Made by a program: the position numbers and the translations under genes
Assembly (NCBI GenBank): GCA_964617105.1
Contig: CAZTWC010000040.1
Coordinates: forward strand, 4,918 to 19,083
Source: CAZTWC01 sp964617105 [NCBI: uncultured Myxococcia bacterium]
GTDB taxonomy: Bacteria > CAZTWC01
DNA length: 14,166 bases
Direction of reading: 5' to 3'
In this document: piece by piece, positions 1 through 6,898 of the stretch
Layout: each line of letters begins with the position of its first letter
Position numbering within the stretch: position 1 is the stretch's first letter
Notes under the pieces: model-generated
The model's database searches: none
The model's input: only the letters and a program-made list of their open reading frames with translations
What the model was told of the DNA's origin: nothing

Positions 1-271
1 CACTCTGGGGGTCTGACTTGGCAGTGAGAAAGATGATGGGTATATTTTTGGTTTCTTCCCTGTTTTTTAGCGCTTTGGCCAACTTGAAGCCGTCCAGATT
101 GGGCATGGTGATGTCGGTAATAATCAGATCAAATTTGTTTTGATTGGTTTTTAACAGGGCCTGTAAACCATCGGCTGCATCTTGAACCTCATATTGATTT
201 ATGGAGGTCAGGGTGGTTACGATCATTTTACGAACTAGGTTTTCATCTTCAACGACAAGGATTTTTTTCAT
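1..271 (-). CDS. Response regulator, receiver domain (partial, runs off left edge)
   Basis: This is the N-terminal 90 residues of a CheY-like receiver domain, translated by hand from the minus strand starting at ATG 271. It begins MKKILVVEDENLVRKM. It carries the acidic pair E8/D9, the phospho-acceptor D53 in LIITDITMPNLDG, and T83 in FLTAK, which are the standard phosphorylation-site residues of the family. The conserved switch lysine and any output domain lie beyond the window, so it could be a stand-alone receiver or a longer regulator. The start is supported by an AGGTGA ribosome-binding site at 276-281 and a good sigma70-type promoter at 307-335. Its kinase partner is not visible. It is transcribed divergently from the small ORF-uvrB-uvrC operon, and no functional link to DNA repair can be inferred beyond adjacency. 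Confidence 0.9.
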   Translation of the reverse strand, partial: MKKILVVEDENLVRKMIVTTLTSINQYEVQDAADGLQALLKTNQNKFDLIITDITMPNLDGFKLAKALKNREETKNIPIIFLTAKSDPQS

Positions 272-275
272 AATA

Positions 276-281
276 TCACCT
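276..281 (-). promoter_or_regulatory. Ribosome-binding site of the left response regulator
   Basis: AGGTGA on the minus strand lies 4 nt before ATG 271 and supports that start. Confidence 0.6.
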
Positions 282-306
282 GCAAATAAACCAACAATAA
301 TGTTTA

Positions 307-335
307 ACTATAAAGAATTGACGCCCTTGAGTCAA
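307..335 (-). promoter_or_regulatory. Sigma70-type promoter for the left response regulator
   Basis: On the minus strand, TTGACT (330-335, 5 of 6 consensus bases) and TATAGT (307-312, 5 of 6) are separated by exactly 17 nt. Predicted transcription starts near position 300, leaving a leader of about 29 nt before ATG 271. The -35 box is one arm of an ATTGAC/GTCAAT inverted repeat shared with the divergent plus-strand promoter. Confidence 0.65.
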
Positions 336-336
336 T
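317..336. repeat. Inverted repeat ATTGAC-N8-GTCAAT in the divergent promoter
   Basis: Perfect 6-bp arms (317-322 and 331-336) flank an 8-nt spacer. The arms contain the two back-to-back -35 boxes. The symmetry may come entirely from the promoter boxes, or it may also be an operator. Confidence 0.4.
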
Positions 337-346
337 AAATTATTCA
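318..346 (+). promoter_or_regulatory. Candidate promoter for the small ORF-uvrB-uvrC operon
   Basis: TTGACG (318-323, 5 of 6 consensus bases) is followed 17 nt later by TATTCA (341-346), a weak -10. The predicted start near 353 would give a leader of about 35 nt to GTG 388, which fits the GTG as the true start of the first gene. Its -35 box lies inside the spacer of the minus-strand promoter, so the two promoters would compete for polymerase. Confidence 0.4.
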
Positions 347-377
347 ACCCGGGATTGAAAAAGGCAGACCCTGGTCC

Positions 378-382
378 GGGAG
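378..382 (+). promoter_or_regulatory. Ribosome-binding site that favours GTG 388 as the start
   Basis: GGGAG lies 5 nt upstream of GTG 388. No comparable site precedes TTG 444, so this element decides the start and implies the downstream frame change. Confidence 0.5.
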
Positions 383-387
383 CCAAA

Positions 388-932
388 GTGAAGTTATTTT
401 TATTTTTTTTGTTTCTATTGCTATCCAATTTTTCGGCCTGGATTTGGAACGGCTGGCTAAGAACAATTTCCAGATACTGGTTTCTGAGGATAAACCGGTT
501 ACTCACCGGCAGGAAGATGGTCAAATGACGCCCCAATACTCTTTTAATTTTGATGAGAGAAAGAACCGGATAGATTTAAATAGCGCCCAGGCTCTGTTTA
601 AAAGGGGCAAGAGATATTATTTGCAGATTGTGAATTTTGCCGGCCAGGGGGCTTTTTTTATCCTGAAAACTGACATTATTTTAAAACCCCCACCTTTCAC
701 CCCTCATTCTCCAGAGGAGGAGGAATTTGAACACACCTCGGAGAACAACGGCCATCTAAGTGGTCATCAGCCGGAGTTTTCTGAGAGTGAGATTCTAAGA
801 ACCAACCAACCGACAAAATTGAAACCAATTATTGATGAGGATGAATTAGGGCTGAGAGCACCTTTAAACAATAGCGGGGAAGATACTGAAAATAGCACCG
901 AGCGAGGTGGTTGCAGTTGTTCGGTGCTATAA
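388..932 (+). CDS. Small exported or membrane-anchored protein of unknown function, apparently frameshifted near its N-terminus
   Basis: I do not recognise this protein. The long open frame runs from TTG 444 to TAA 932 (162 codons), but TTG 444 has no ribosome-binding site and the same frame is open and hydrophobic upstream. GTG 388, in the neighbouring frame, has a GGGAG ribosome-binding site (378-382, 5-nt spacing) and encodes a signal-peptide-like MKLFLFF stretch. A -1 shift at T_TTT_TTG (405-411), within a run of eight T, joins the two frames. Without the shift the GTG frame ends at about 527 after an implausible Trp-rich stretch. The body has a probable beta-rich segment (around YYLQIVNF), then a Pro/Glu-rich, low-complexity acidic tail ending GGCSCSVL. 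The stop is 1 nt before the uvrB ATG, so it is probably the first cistron of the repair operon and translationally coupled to it. The gene is probably real; the frameshift could instead be a sequence error or pseudogenisation. Confidence 0.6.
405..411 (+). other. Slippery heptamer T_TTT_TTG, candidate -1 frameshift site
   Basis: In the frame set by GTG 388 the codons are TTT (403-405), TTT (406-408) and TTG (409-411), which gives the X_XXY_YYZ pattern needed for tandem -1 slippage. The resulting frame is exactly that of the long ORF ending at 932. The heptamer lies in a T8 run (403-410), so a homopolymer indel is an equally simple explanation. Confidence 0.4.
892..930 (+). repeat. Perfect 10-bp inverted repeat at the small ORF/uvrB junction
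   Basis: ATAGCACCGA (892-901) pairs perfectly with TCGGTGCTAT (921-930) across a 19-nt loop. The loop contains GAGGTGG (904-910), the only Shine-Dalgarno-like sequence near the uvrB start. The 3' arm ends 3 nt before ATG 934. No T-run follows, so it is not a standard intrinsic terminator. It could modulate translational coupling. Confidence 0.6.
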
Positions 933-933
933 C

Positions 934-2964
934 ATGGCCGAATTTTCTGAACATAAGTTTGAACTGATTAGCCCCTGGAACCCTGGAGGTGATCAGCCTC
1001 AGGCTATCCAGCAATTGCTGGAAGGGGTAAGAGGCCAGGAGCGTCATCAGGTGCTGCTGGGCGTAACCGGCAGTGGTAAAACCTTTACCATGGCCAATGT
1101 GATTCATCATCTGCAACGTCCCACTTTGGTGCTGGTTCACAACAAGACTCTGGCGGCCCAACTGTACAGTGAGTTCAAACAACTTTTCCCCAACAATGCG
1201 GTAGGTTATTTTGTCAGTTATTATGACTATTACCAGCCCGAAGCCTATTTGCCCGTCACTGACACCTATATTGACAAGGATGCTAAGATCAACGATGAGA
1301 TCGATCGGATGCGTCACTATGCCACTTATGCTTTGCTTACCCGGCCGGACGTTATAATCGTATCCAGTGTTTCCTGTATTTATGGCATTGGGGCAGCAGA
1401 GTCTTATTACAACATGTTGGTAAAAGTGGCAGTTGGGGATAATCTGGAGAGAAGCGATTTTTTAAAGTCCCTGGTGGAAGCCCAGTATGAAAGAAATGAT
1501 TACGATTTTTATCGGGGCAAGTTCAGGGTGCGGGGGGATGTGGTGGAGATTTTTCCCGCCTATCAGAACAGTAAGGCCATAAGGGTGGAGTTTTTTGGCG
1601 ATGAAGTTGATTCCATTAAGGAGTTTGATCCTCTTACCGGCCAGGTAATTTGTGCCCGGAACCGGGAGGCTATTTTTCCCAACAGCCACTATGTGAGCGA
1701 CCAAGTAACCAGGCAGGAAGCCATAGAGTCGATACGGCAGGAGTTGACTTTGAGGCTGCAGGAGTTGGAGAAGCAGGGGAAACTTTTGGAGCGGCAGCGG
1801 TTGGAGCAGAGAACCATGTATGATCTGGAGATGATGGAGGAGTTGGGGTTTTGCAGTGGTATCGAGAACTATTCCCGCCATTTCTCGGGCCGCAACCCGG
1901 GTGAACCGCCCCCTACTCTGGTGGACTATTTTCCCGAGGATTTTTTGCTATTTATTGATGAGAGTCATGTGACCGTACCCCAGATAGGCGCCATGTATTA
2001 CGGCGACCGATCCAGGAAGAAAAATCTCATCGATTTTGGCTTTCGCCTTCCCAGCGCTTTGGACAACCGGCCGCTTAAGTTTGATGAGTTTCAGCAGGTA
2101 AAGAGTTATCTGATTTACGTTTCTGCCACCCCGGGTGATTATGAATTGGAAAAGTGTCAGGGCGTAGTGGTGGAACAGATAGTCAGGCCAACCGGCCTAA
2201 TAGACCCACAACTGCACATCCAACCAGTGGCCGGCCAGGTGGATGATCTGATGTCAGAATTGGTGGCGGAAAGCAAACAAGGTAAACGGGTGCTGGTAAC
2301 CACCTTGACCAAGAGAATGGCAGAAGATCTTACCGATTACTATTGCGAATTGGGAATTAGAGCCAAATATCTCCATTCCGATATTGGCACCGTGGAGCGG
2401 GTGGAATTGATCAGCGCTCTACGGCGAGGAGAGTTTGATGTGCTGATTGGCATTAATTTGCTACGGGAGGGCCTGGATATTCCGGAAGTGAGCCTGGTGG
2501 CCATATTGGATGCTGACAAAGAGGGTTTTTTACGCTCCGCCCGCTCCCTGGTACAGACTTTTGGCCGGGCGGCCAGGAACGTGGACGGCCGGGTGATTCT
2601 ATACGCCGACCGGATCACTGGTTCTATGCAAAAGGCTATTGATGAAACCGAAAGAAGGCGCAGTATTCAGGAGCAGTACAACCGGGAGCACCATATTGAG
2701 CCTAAGACCATTGTTAAACCTATACGCGATTTAAGCCAGGAGTTTGGCCAAAAGAAGTCTTCCAGCCCATCACTCCGGGAAAAGCCGACTGATTATGGAA
2801 AAAATGCTTACCCCAAAAAAATAGATTTGTCTTCTCTGCCCGCTGCGATTAAAGAGTTAGAAGATAAAATGTTTGCTGCTGCTGAAAAGTTGGAGTTTGA
2901 AGAGGCGGCAAAATTTCGAGATGAAATTTTCCAACTTAAGCAGTTGGAGTTGGAGATTGGATAG
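934..2964 (+). CDS. uvrB: UvrABC system protein B (excision-repair helicase subunit)
   Basis: UvrB is the damage-verifying ATPase of bacterial nucleotide excision repair. It receives DNA from UvrA, opens it with a beta-hairpin and recruits UvrC for dual incision. Over 676 residues, the usual family length, the sequence shows the N-terminal GGDQPQAI motif, Walker A GVTGSGKT (about 43-50) and the aromatic beta-hairpin [13 protein letters not shown]. It also shows the DESH box in [12 protein letters not shown], helicase motif VI in QTFGRAARN, and a C-terminal UVR domain ([14 protein letters not shown]) that contacts UvrC. I chose ATG 934 because family proteins begin close to the [15 protein letters not shown] segment. 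An upstream in-frame GTG at 907 would add nine residues within the preceding ORF. The gene starts 1 nt after the upstream stop and ends 13 nt before uvrC, so coupled expression is likely. I saw no LexA-type operator upstream. Confidence 0.97.
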   Translation: MAEFSEHKFELISPWNPGGDQPQAIQQLLEGVRGQERHQVLLGVTGSGKTFTMANVIHHLQRPTLVLVHNKTLAAQLYSEFKQLFPNNAVGYFVSYYDYYQPEAYLPVTDTYIDKDAKINDEIDRMRHYATYALLTRPDVIIVSSVSCIYGIGAAESYYNMLVKVAVGDNLERSDFLKSLVEAQYERNDYDFYRGKFRVRGDVVEIFPAYQNSKAIRVEFFGDEVDSIKEFDPLTGQVICARNREAIFPNSHYVSDQVTRQEAIESIRQELTLRLQELEKQGKLLERQRLEQRTMYDLEMMEELGFCSGIENYSRHFSGRNPGEPPPTLVDYFPEDFLLFIDESHVTVPQIGAMYYGDRSRKKNLIDFGFRLPSALDNRPLKFDEFQQVKSYLIYVSATPGDYELEKCQGVVVEQIVRPTGLIDPQLHIQPVAGQVDDLMSELVAESKQGKRVLVTTLTKRMAEDLTDYYCELGIRAKYLHSDIGTVERVELISALRRGEFDVLIGINLLREGLDIPEVSLVAILDADKEGFLRSARSLVQTFGRAARNVDGRVILYADRITGSMQKAIDETERRRSIQEQYNREHHIEPKTIVKPIRDLSQEFGQKKSSSPSLREKPTDYGKNAYPKKIDLSSLPAAIKELEDKMFAAAEKLEFEEAAKFRDEIFQLKQLELEIG

Positions 2965-2977
2965 CAAGTCTTTTACC

Positions 2978-4819
2978 ATGCCAAACCGGCTGGCTCAAAT
3001 AAATGAACAAATAGGCCGTTTTCCGAATGAGCCGGGTGTATATTTAATGAAGGACCGCCTAGGGGCCCCCATCTATATAGGTAAGGCTAAAAATTTACGG
3101 CAGAGGGTAAAGAGTTATTTCAGAGCCTCTGGCGATAACCGGGCTTTTATCCCCCTGCTGGAAAAATATCTCTTTCAGATAGATTATATTGTTACTTTAG
3201 ATGAAAAAGAGGCGCTGCTTCTGGAAAATGACCTCATCAAGGAGCATTGGCCCAAATTTAATGTCCTACTCAAAGATGACAAAAATTTTATCCGTCTAAA
3301 GTTGGATTTGAACCAAACTTGGCCACGTTTTGAGATGGTTAGAACCATAAAGCGGCAGGTTAATGTTATCTATTTTGGTCCATACTCTTCGGCCCGTTCT
3401 ATCCGCCAGACCCTGAAAGTGGTCAATCGCTATTTTCAGTTGCGCACCTGCAGCAATAAAAATTTTAACAGCCCCCGTTCCTGTTTGCAGCACCAGATGA
3501 AGCGTTGCTCCGCCCCCTGTCTAGGCCAGGTTGACCGGGAGCAATACCGGCAACAATTAAAGGGCGCTATCATGTTTTTGCGAGGCCGGGGACAGGAGGT
3601 ATGTGCCGCAATTGAGCAGGAGATGATGAGCCTGGCTGGACAATTGCGCTTTGAGGAGGCTGCTCAGTTGAGAGATCGGATCAAAATGATCAAAAACAGC
3701 CTTACCGAACAAAAGGTAGATTTTGCCAATATCACCAGGGCCGATGTGCTGGGGTATTACCGGGAGGGTTCCTGCGCGGAAATTTGTCTGTTGCAGATTA
3801 GAAACCAGCGGATGCTATCCAGCCAGGGACACAGTTTGGAGCAGTTTTTTCAGGATGATGGCGAGATGCTGCGTGATTTTATCCTCAATTTTTATTCCCA
3901 GAAACAGATGGATGCTAAAATATTGGTTTGCCCTTTTAAGGCGGCGGATCAGGCGGTGATAGAGGAGTTACTGGCAGAGAGTTGTTCCTTGCGGGTAGAG
4001 GTTAGGGTGCCGTGCCGGGGGGAGTTGCGTAGATTGGTGTTGATGGCCAACCGAAATGCCCAGAGCAACTTTAGAGAGAAACGCCGCCCCCAGCAGGCTG
4101 GCGAGGAAACCGTAAAAGCCCTGATGGGCAGGCTAAAATTGCCCGATTTACCTCAACGCATAGAGGCTTTTGATATCTCCAATCTGCAGGGTACAAACCC
4201 GGTGGCTTCTATGGTGGTTTTCAGCAATGGGCAGCCTGACAAAAAACAGTATAGGCGCTATCATATCAGAGATATCCAGGGGGCCAACGATTTTGCTATG
4301 ATTTTTCAGGTGGTGAGCCGGCGTTTACAGCGGGGAAAGAAGGATGGGAATTTGCCCAACCTGATGGTTATAGATGGTGGCAAGGGGCAGATGAACGCGG
4401 CCCAAAAGGCGATGCAGGAGTTAGGTCTGGATTTACCTCTGGTAGGCCTGGCCAAGCGGCGGCCAGATAATGAAGATAATCACCCGGATAGGGATAAAAA
4501 TTTTGACCGTATTTTTCAGCCAGGAGTAAAAAATCCTTTGCTAATCAGATCCAACTCCCCGGAGTTTTTTCTATTGCAGAGTATCAGGGATGAATCACAC
4601 CGTTTTGCCATCGACTTTCATCGCCAGACCAGAAAAAAGAGTCGAATCAATTCCCTTTTGTTGGCCATAGAGGGGATAGGACCAAAGAGGAGCCAGAGAC
4701 TGCTCAAACACTTTGGGGGTTTGAAGAAAGTAAAACAGGCATCTAGAACTGACCTTCAGGAGGTTGAGGGGATTTCACCCCGGTTGGCGGAGTTGATCTA
4801 TAGTCATTGGCGCTTATAG
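2978..4819 (+). CDS. uvrC: UvrABC system protein C (excision-repair dual-incision nuclease)
   Basis: UvrC makes both incisions around a lesion held by UvrB. This 613-residue protein has the full domain order. First is an N-terminal GIY-YIG nuclease (GVYLM at 20-24, YIG at 33-35; 3' incision). Next is a four-cysteine motif C158, C169, C177, C181, with spacing like the iron-sulfur-binding cysteines of other UvrC proteins. A UVR domain (LRFEEAAQLRDRI, about 223-235) binds UvrB. An RNase H-like 5'-incision domain follows with FDISN, VIDGGKGQ and RDESHRFA. The protein ends with a tandem helix-hairpin-helix (IEGIGPKRSQ and VEGISPRLAE). ATG 2978 matches the family start; a longer in-frame start at 2873 would lie inside uvrB. 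No strong ribosome-binding site is visible, consistent with coupling to uvrB. Its last 77 bp overlap the 3' end of the convergent phosphotransferase gene. Confidence 0.97.
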   Translation: MPNRLAQINEQIGRFPNEPGVYLMKDRLGAPIYIGKAKNLRQRVKSYFRASGDNRAFIPLLEKYLFQIDYIVTLDEKEALLLENDLIKEHWPKFNVLLKDDKNFIRLKLDLNQTWPRFEMVRTIKRQVNVIYFGPYSSARSIRQTLKVVNRYFQLRTCSNKNFNSPRSCLQHQMKRCSAPCLGQVDREQYRQQLKGAIMFLRGRGQEVCAAIEQEMMSLAGQLRFEEAAQLRDRIKMIKNSLTEQKVDFANITRADVLGYYREGSCAEICLLQIRNQRMLSSQGHSLEQFFQDDGEMLRDFILNFYSQKQMDAKILVCPFKAADQAVIEELLAESCSLRVEVRVPCRGELRRLVLMANRNAQSNFREKRRPQQAGEETVKALMGRLKLPDLPQRIEAFDISNLQGTNPVASMVVFSNGQPDKKQYRRYHIRDIQGANDFAMIFQVVSRRLQRGKKDGNLPNLMVIDGGKGQMNAAQKAMQELGLDLPLVGLAKRRPDNEDNHPDRDKNFDRIFQPGVKNPLLIRSNSPEFFLLQSIRDESHRFAIDFHRQTRKKSRINSLLLAIEGIGPKRSQRLLKHFGGLKKVKQASRTDLQEVEGISPRLAELIYSHWRL

Positions 4820-6848
4820 GTTTAGGTTTTTTGGAATTCTTATAACAGGTATTATTTTGCTGGTGGGAGAGTTGGGCGTAGTTTTCCACCAGGTTCCGGG
4901 AGTGAGCCTGCCATAATTTTAGTTTCTGATAGTATTTTTTTACTAAATCTGGATGGGCAATGGCCAGATTATTTTTCTCGTCCGGATCCACACTGGTATC
5001 GTAAAGTTCGCGAAAATCGCTCTCCTGGGTAAGGATAAATTTCCAGGGTTGATCTAAAAGGCCAAACATAGAGGCTGGCGGACGAGAGCCGAAAAATACT
5101 ATTTTTGGCTGGCGGCTGCGGGTCAGGTCGCGGCCTTTCATGGCTCCAGGCACCGGTATTCCCATTAGCCCCAGCACCGTGGGGGCGATATCTATGTGGC
5201 TGGTGGGGAAATTTACCTGCTTCCGGACTCCGGCTAGTTGAGGACCCTTGATTACCAGGGGGATGTGCACCGCCTCATCGTATACATTGTTACCGTGGCA
5301 TTTGGCGTTGAGACGCCTATCAAACCCTTCGCCATGATCAGAGACCAGAACCAGCATGGTGTTTTCCAGCAAGTTGCGTTTTTTTAACATGGTTTCGACC
5401 TGGGCTATTTTTTGGTCAATATAATTCAGGCAGCGGTAATAGGCTTTTTTCTCTTGGGCAATGTCCGAAGGGATAAATTTGGGCGCTCCGGGGAAAGAGT
5501 AGGGGTGGTGTCCGGTAGCTATAATGTAAGTGATGGCAAAGTTTTCTTTAGATAAATCCAAGCCGTCTACCCATTGGAACATAGCTTTGATAGTGGCTTC
5601 CTCATCTATTCCCCAGCGGTTGCTCCAGGCTTTTTCCCTGCCCGGCATGGTGTACATGTCTCTAATCAGGTCATATTTGCGAAACTTGAAAAAGTTGATC
5701 ATCCAGACAAAGTTTAAATCCACTGAGGAGAAAAGCGCAGTATTAAAATTCTGCTCTTTCAACACTTCAAACAGGGAGGGGCAGGGTATGCCGGGGTTGA
5801 GATAGGGGATAGGATAATAATCTGGATGGGGCGATTCGGAACAAAGGATACTAAACAGCGATTTCATGCTCAAAGGCCAGGTGGAGTAGTGAGAGTTGAA
5901 ATATACACTTGAGCCTTCCTGCCAGAGCCGTTGCAGATTGGGCATTGGATGGGTATTTTTTGGGGTTTGTTTTAAGTATGGTTGGGCCACCGATTCCAGC
6001 ACTATCAGCAGCAGGTTGCTATGTTTTCTTTTTGAACTGTCTGTATCGGAAATAATTAAGGGATTATTTTTTAAAGGTTTTTTTTGGGCCAGAGAGTTGT
6101 GATCAAAGCAGAATTGGTTGGGGAAATTGTATTTTTTCAGAAATAAGCGCCTGATGGGCGGCTTTAGATAACTACTTAAAAAATAAACAAAAGGGCTTCT
6201 TTCCAGGGCATAGGTTTCAATATTAATATTATAAACCTCGCCGTTTCTGAAATAGGTTGAAACTATAATGGTCAGAAGTAACATGGTAGCCATGCCTACC
6301 AGAATCCCTCGCTTGAAATATTGGCCAAGGCCTGGTAAGAGGCGGGTTGCCATCCAGACGCTGCCTACTGAAATTGCCATAGCCATTGCCAAGAATGCAA
6401 ATGATGTTAAAGATAAATAGAGAAAAATCGATTCCCAGATGGGGCTGCTGGTTTGGCTGCTGCCCAAAAAAGCGATATCCAGGGCTGTTTTGTCCAGCGG
6501 AGAGCCCACCGCCCGGTTGACATAGTAACTTACCACCAAAAAACCGCTATGGATAAGATGAATCGGGGCAGCAAAAAGGGCGAAGCGTAGTTTCCTAAGA
6601 CCCAAAACGGCAATTGCGCCAATGATAGCGGCTCCTACTACATCCCAACCCAGGCAAAAGATAGTTTTGCCAATGGTATGGTAATAGATATTTTTCTGTC
6701 CTTCCAGGGAGATTAGATTTAACAGCAGGGCTGCTTTTACTACCATCAGGATCAGGAAAGCCCCCAGGGTGTTAGCCAACCATAAAGTCACCCAGGGGAA
6801 GTTTATATTTTGTTTCTTAATTGATTTTTGGTTTAAATGGTTTTTCAT
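4743..6848 (-). CDS. Membrane phosphotransferase of the sulfatase/LtaS-EptA type, distal paralog
   Basis: This 701-residue membrane enzyme has five N-terminal membrane segments (about 18-45, 60-84, 88-110, 140-168 and 181-200) followed by an extracytoplasmic PF00884-type catalytic domain. Likely metal and nucleophile residues are E285 in VLESVA, T323 in YSTWP, D504/H505 in VSDHGEGF and H518. ATGHHPY and WGIDEE are shared with its paralog at 9837-11855. No formylglycine CxPxR motif is present, so a transferase like LtaS (phosphoglycerol) or EptA (phosphoethanolamine) is likelier than a sulfatase; the transferred group is unknown. Compared with the paralog it has about 24 extra C-terminal residues, encoded antisense to uvrC. 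ATG 6848 is the conservative start. An in-frame CTG at 6878 has a better ribosome-binding site (GGAGG, 6885-6889). It is the last gene of the minus-strand cluster, 50 nt after the GT2 gene. Confidence 0.88.
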   Translation of the reverse strand: MKNHLNQKSIKKQNINFPWVTLWLANTLGAFLILMVVKAALLLNLISLEGQKNIYYHTIGKTIFCLGWDVVGAAIIGAIAVLGLRKLRFALFAAPIHLIHSGFLVVSYYVNRAVGSPLDKTALDIAFLGSSQTSSPIWESIFLYLSLTSFAFLAMAMAISVGSVWMATRLLPGLGQYFKRGILVGMATMLLLTIIVSTYFRNGEVYNINIETYALERSPFVYFLSSYLKPPIRRLFLKKYNFPNQFCFDHNSLAQKKPLKNNPLIISDTDSSKRKHSNLLLIVLESVAQPYLKQTPKNTHPMPNLQRLWQEGSSVYFNSHYSTWPLSMKSLFSILCSESPHPDYYPIPYLNPGIPCPSLFEVLKEQNFNTALFSSVDLNFVWMINFFKFRKYDLIRDMYTMPGREKAWSNRWGIDEEATIKAMFQWVDGLDLSKENFAITYIIATGHHPYSFPGAPKFIPSDIAQEKKAYYRCLNYIDQKIAQVETMLKKRNLLENTMLVLVSDHGEGFDRRLNAKCHGNNVYDEAVHIPLVIKGPQLAGVRKQVNFPTSHIDIAPTVLGLMGIPVPGAMKGRDLTRSRQPKIVFFGSRPPASMFGLLDQPWKFILTQESDFRELYDTSVDPDEKNNLAIAHPDLVKKYYQKLKLWQAHSRNLVENYAQLSHQQNNTCYKNSKKPKPISANDYRSTPPTGVKSPQPPEGQF

Positions 6849-6884
6849 AATATATCCGTAAATTAGAGGGGCTGACAGAGCACT

Positions 6885-6889
6885 CCTCC
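6885..6889 (-). promoter_or_regulatory. Strong ribosome-binding site suggesting a CTG start at 6878
   Basis: GGAGG on the minus strand lies 6 nt before an in-frame CTG (6876-6878). That start would add ten residues (MSAPLIYGYI) to the phosphotransferase starting at ATG 6848, which itself has only a weak GGA nearby. It is the clearest Shine-Dalgarno match in this 50-nt gap. Confidence 0.4.
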
Positions 6890-6898
6890 GAGAATCAA

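Noticed and set aside
272-387. LexA/SOS operator for the uvrB operon
   Set aside because: No CTG-N10-CAG or GAAC-N4-GTTC match was seen in the promoter region. A lineage-specific SOS box could still be missed by eye.
921-932. CSVL C-terminus as a CaaX prenylation box
   Set aside because: It fits the eukaryotic pattern by chance. Nothing else in the window suggests a host-targeted effector.
892-933. Intrinsic terminator between the small ORF and uvrB
   Set aside because: The hairpin is good, but no T-run follows and the uvrB start is immediately downstream.
829-1317. 162-codon minus-strand ORF antisense to the uvrB start
   Set aside because: It has no recognisable motif, lies opposite strongly conserved UvrB sequence, and has no separate promoter or ribosome-binding site. 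It is a shadow ORF.
1462-1881. 139-codon minus-strand ORF within uvrB
   Set aside because: It is low-complexity Leu/Gln/Pro-rich translation of the antisense of charged helices in UvrB and shows no independent coding signals.
5770-5800. IPCPS/IPCQS cysteine of the two phosphotransferases as a sulfatase formylglycine site
   Set aside because: The consensus C/S-x-P-x-R is not met: there is no Pro at +2 and no Arg at +4. The Thr in TWP is a more likely nucleophile, as in LtaS/EptA enzymes.
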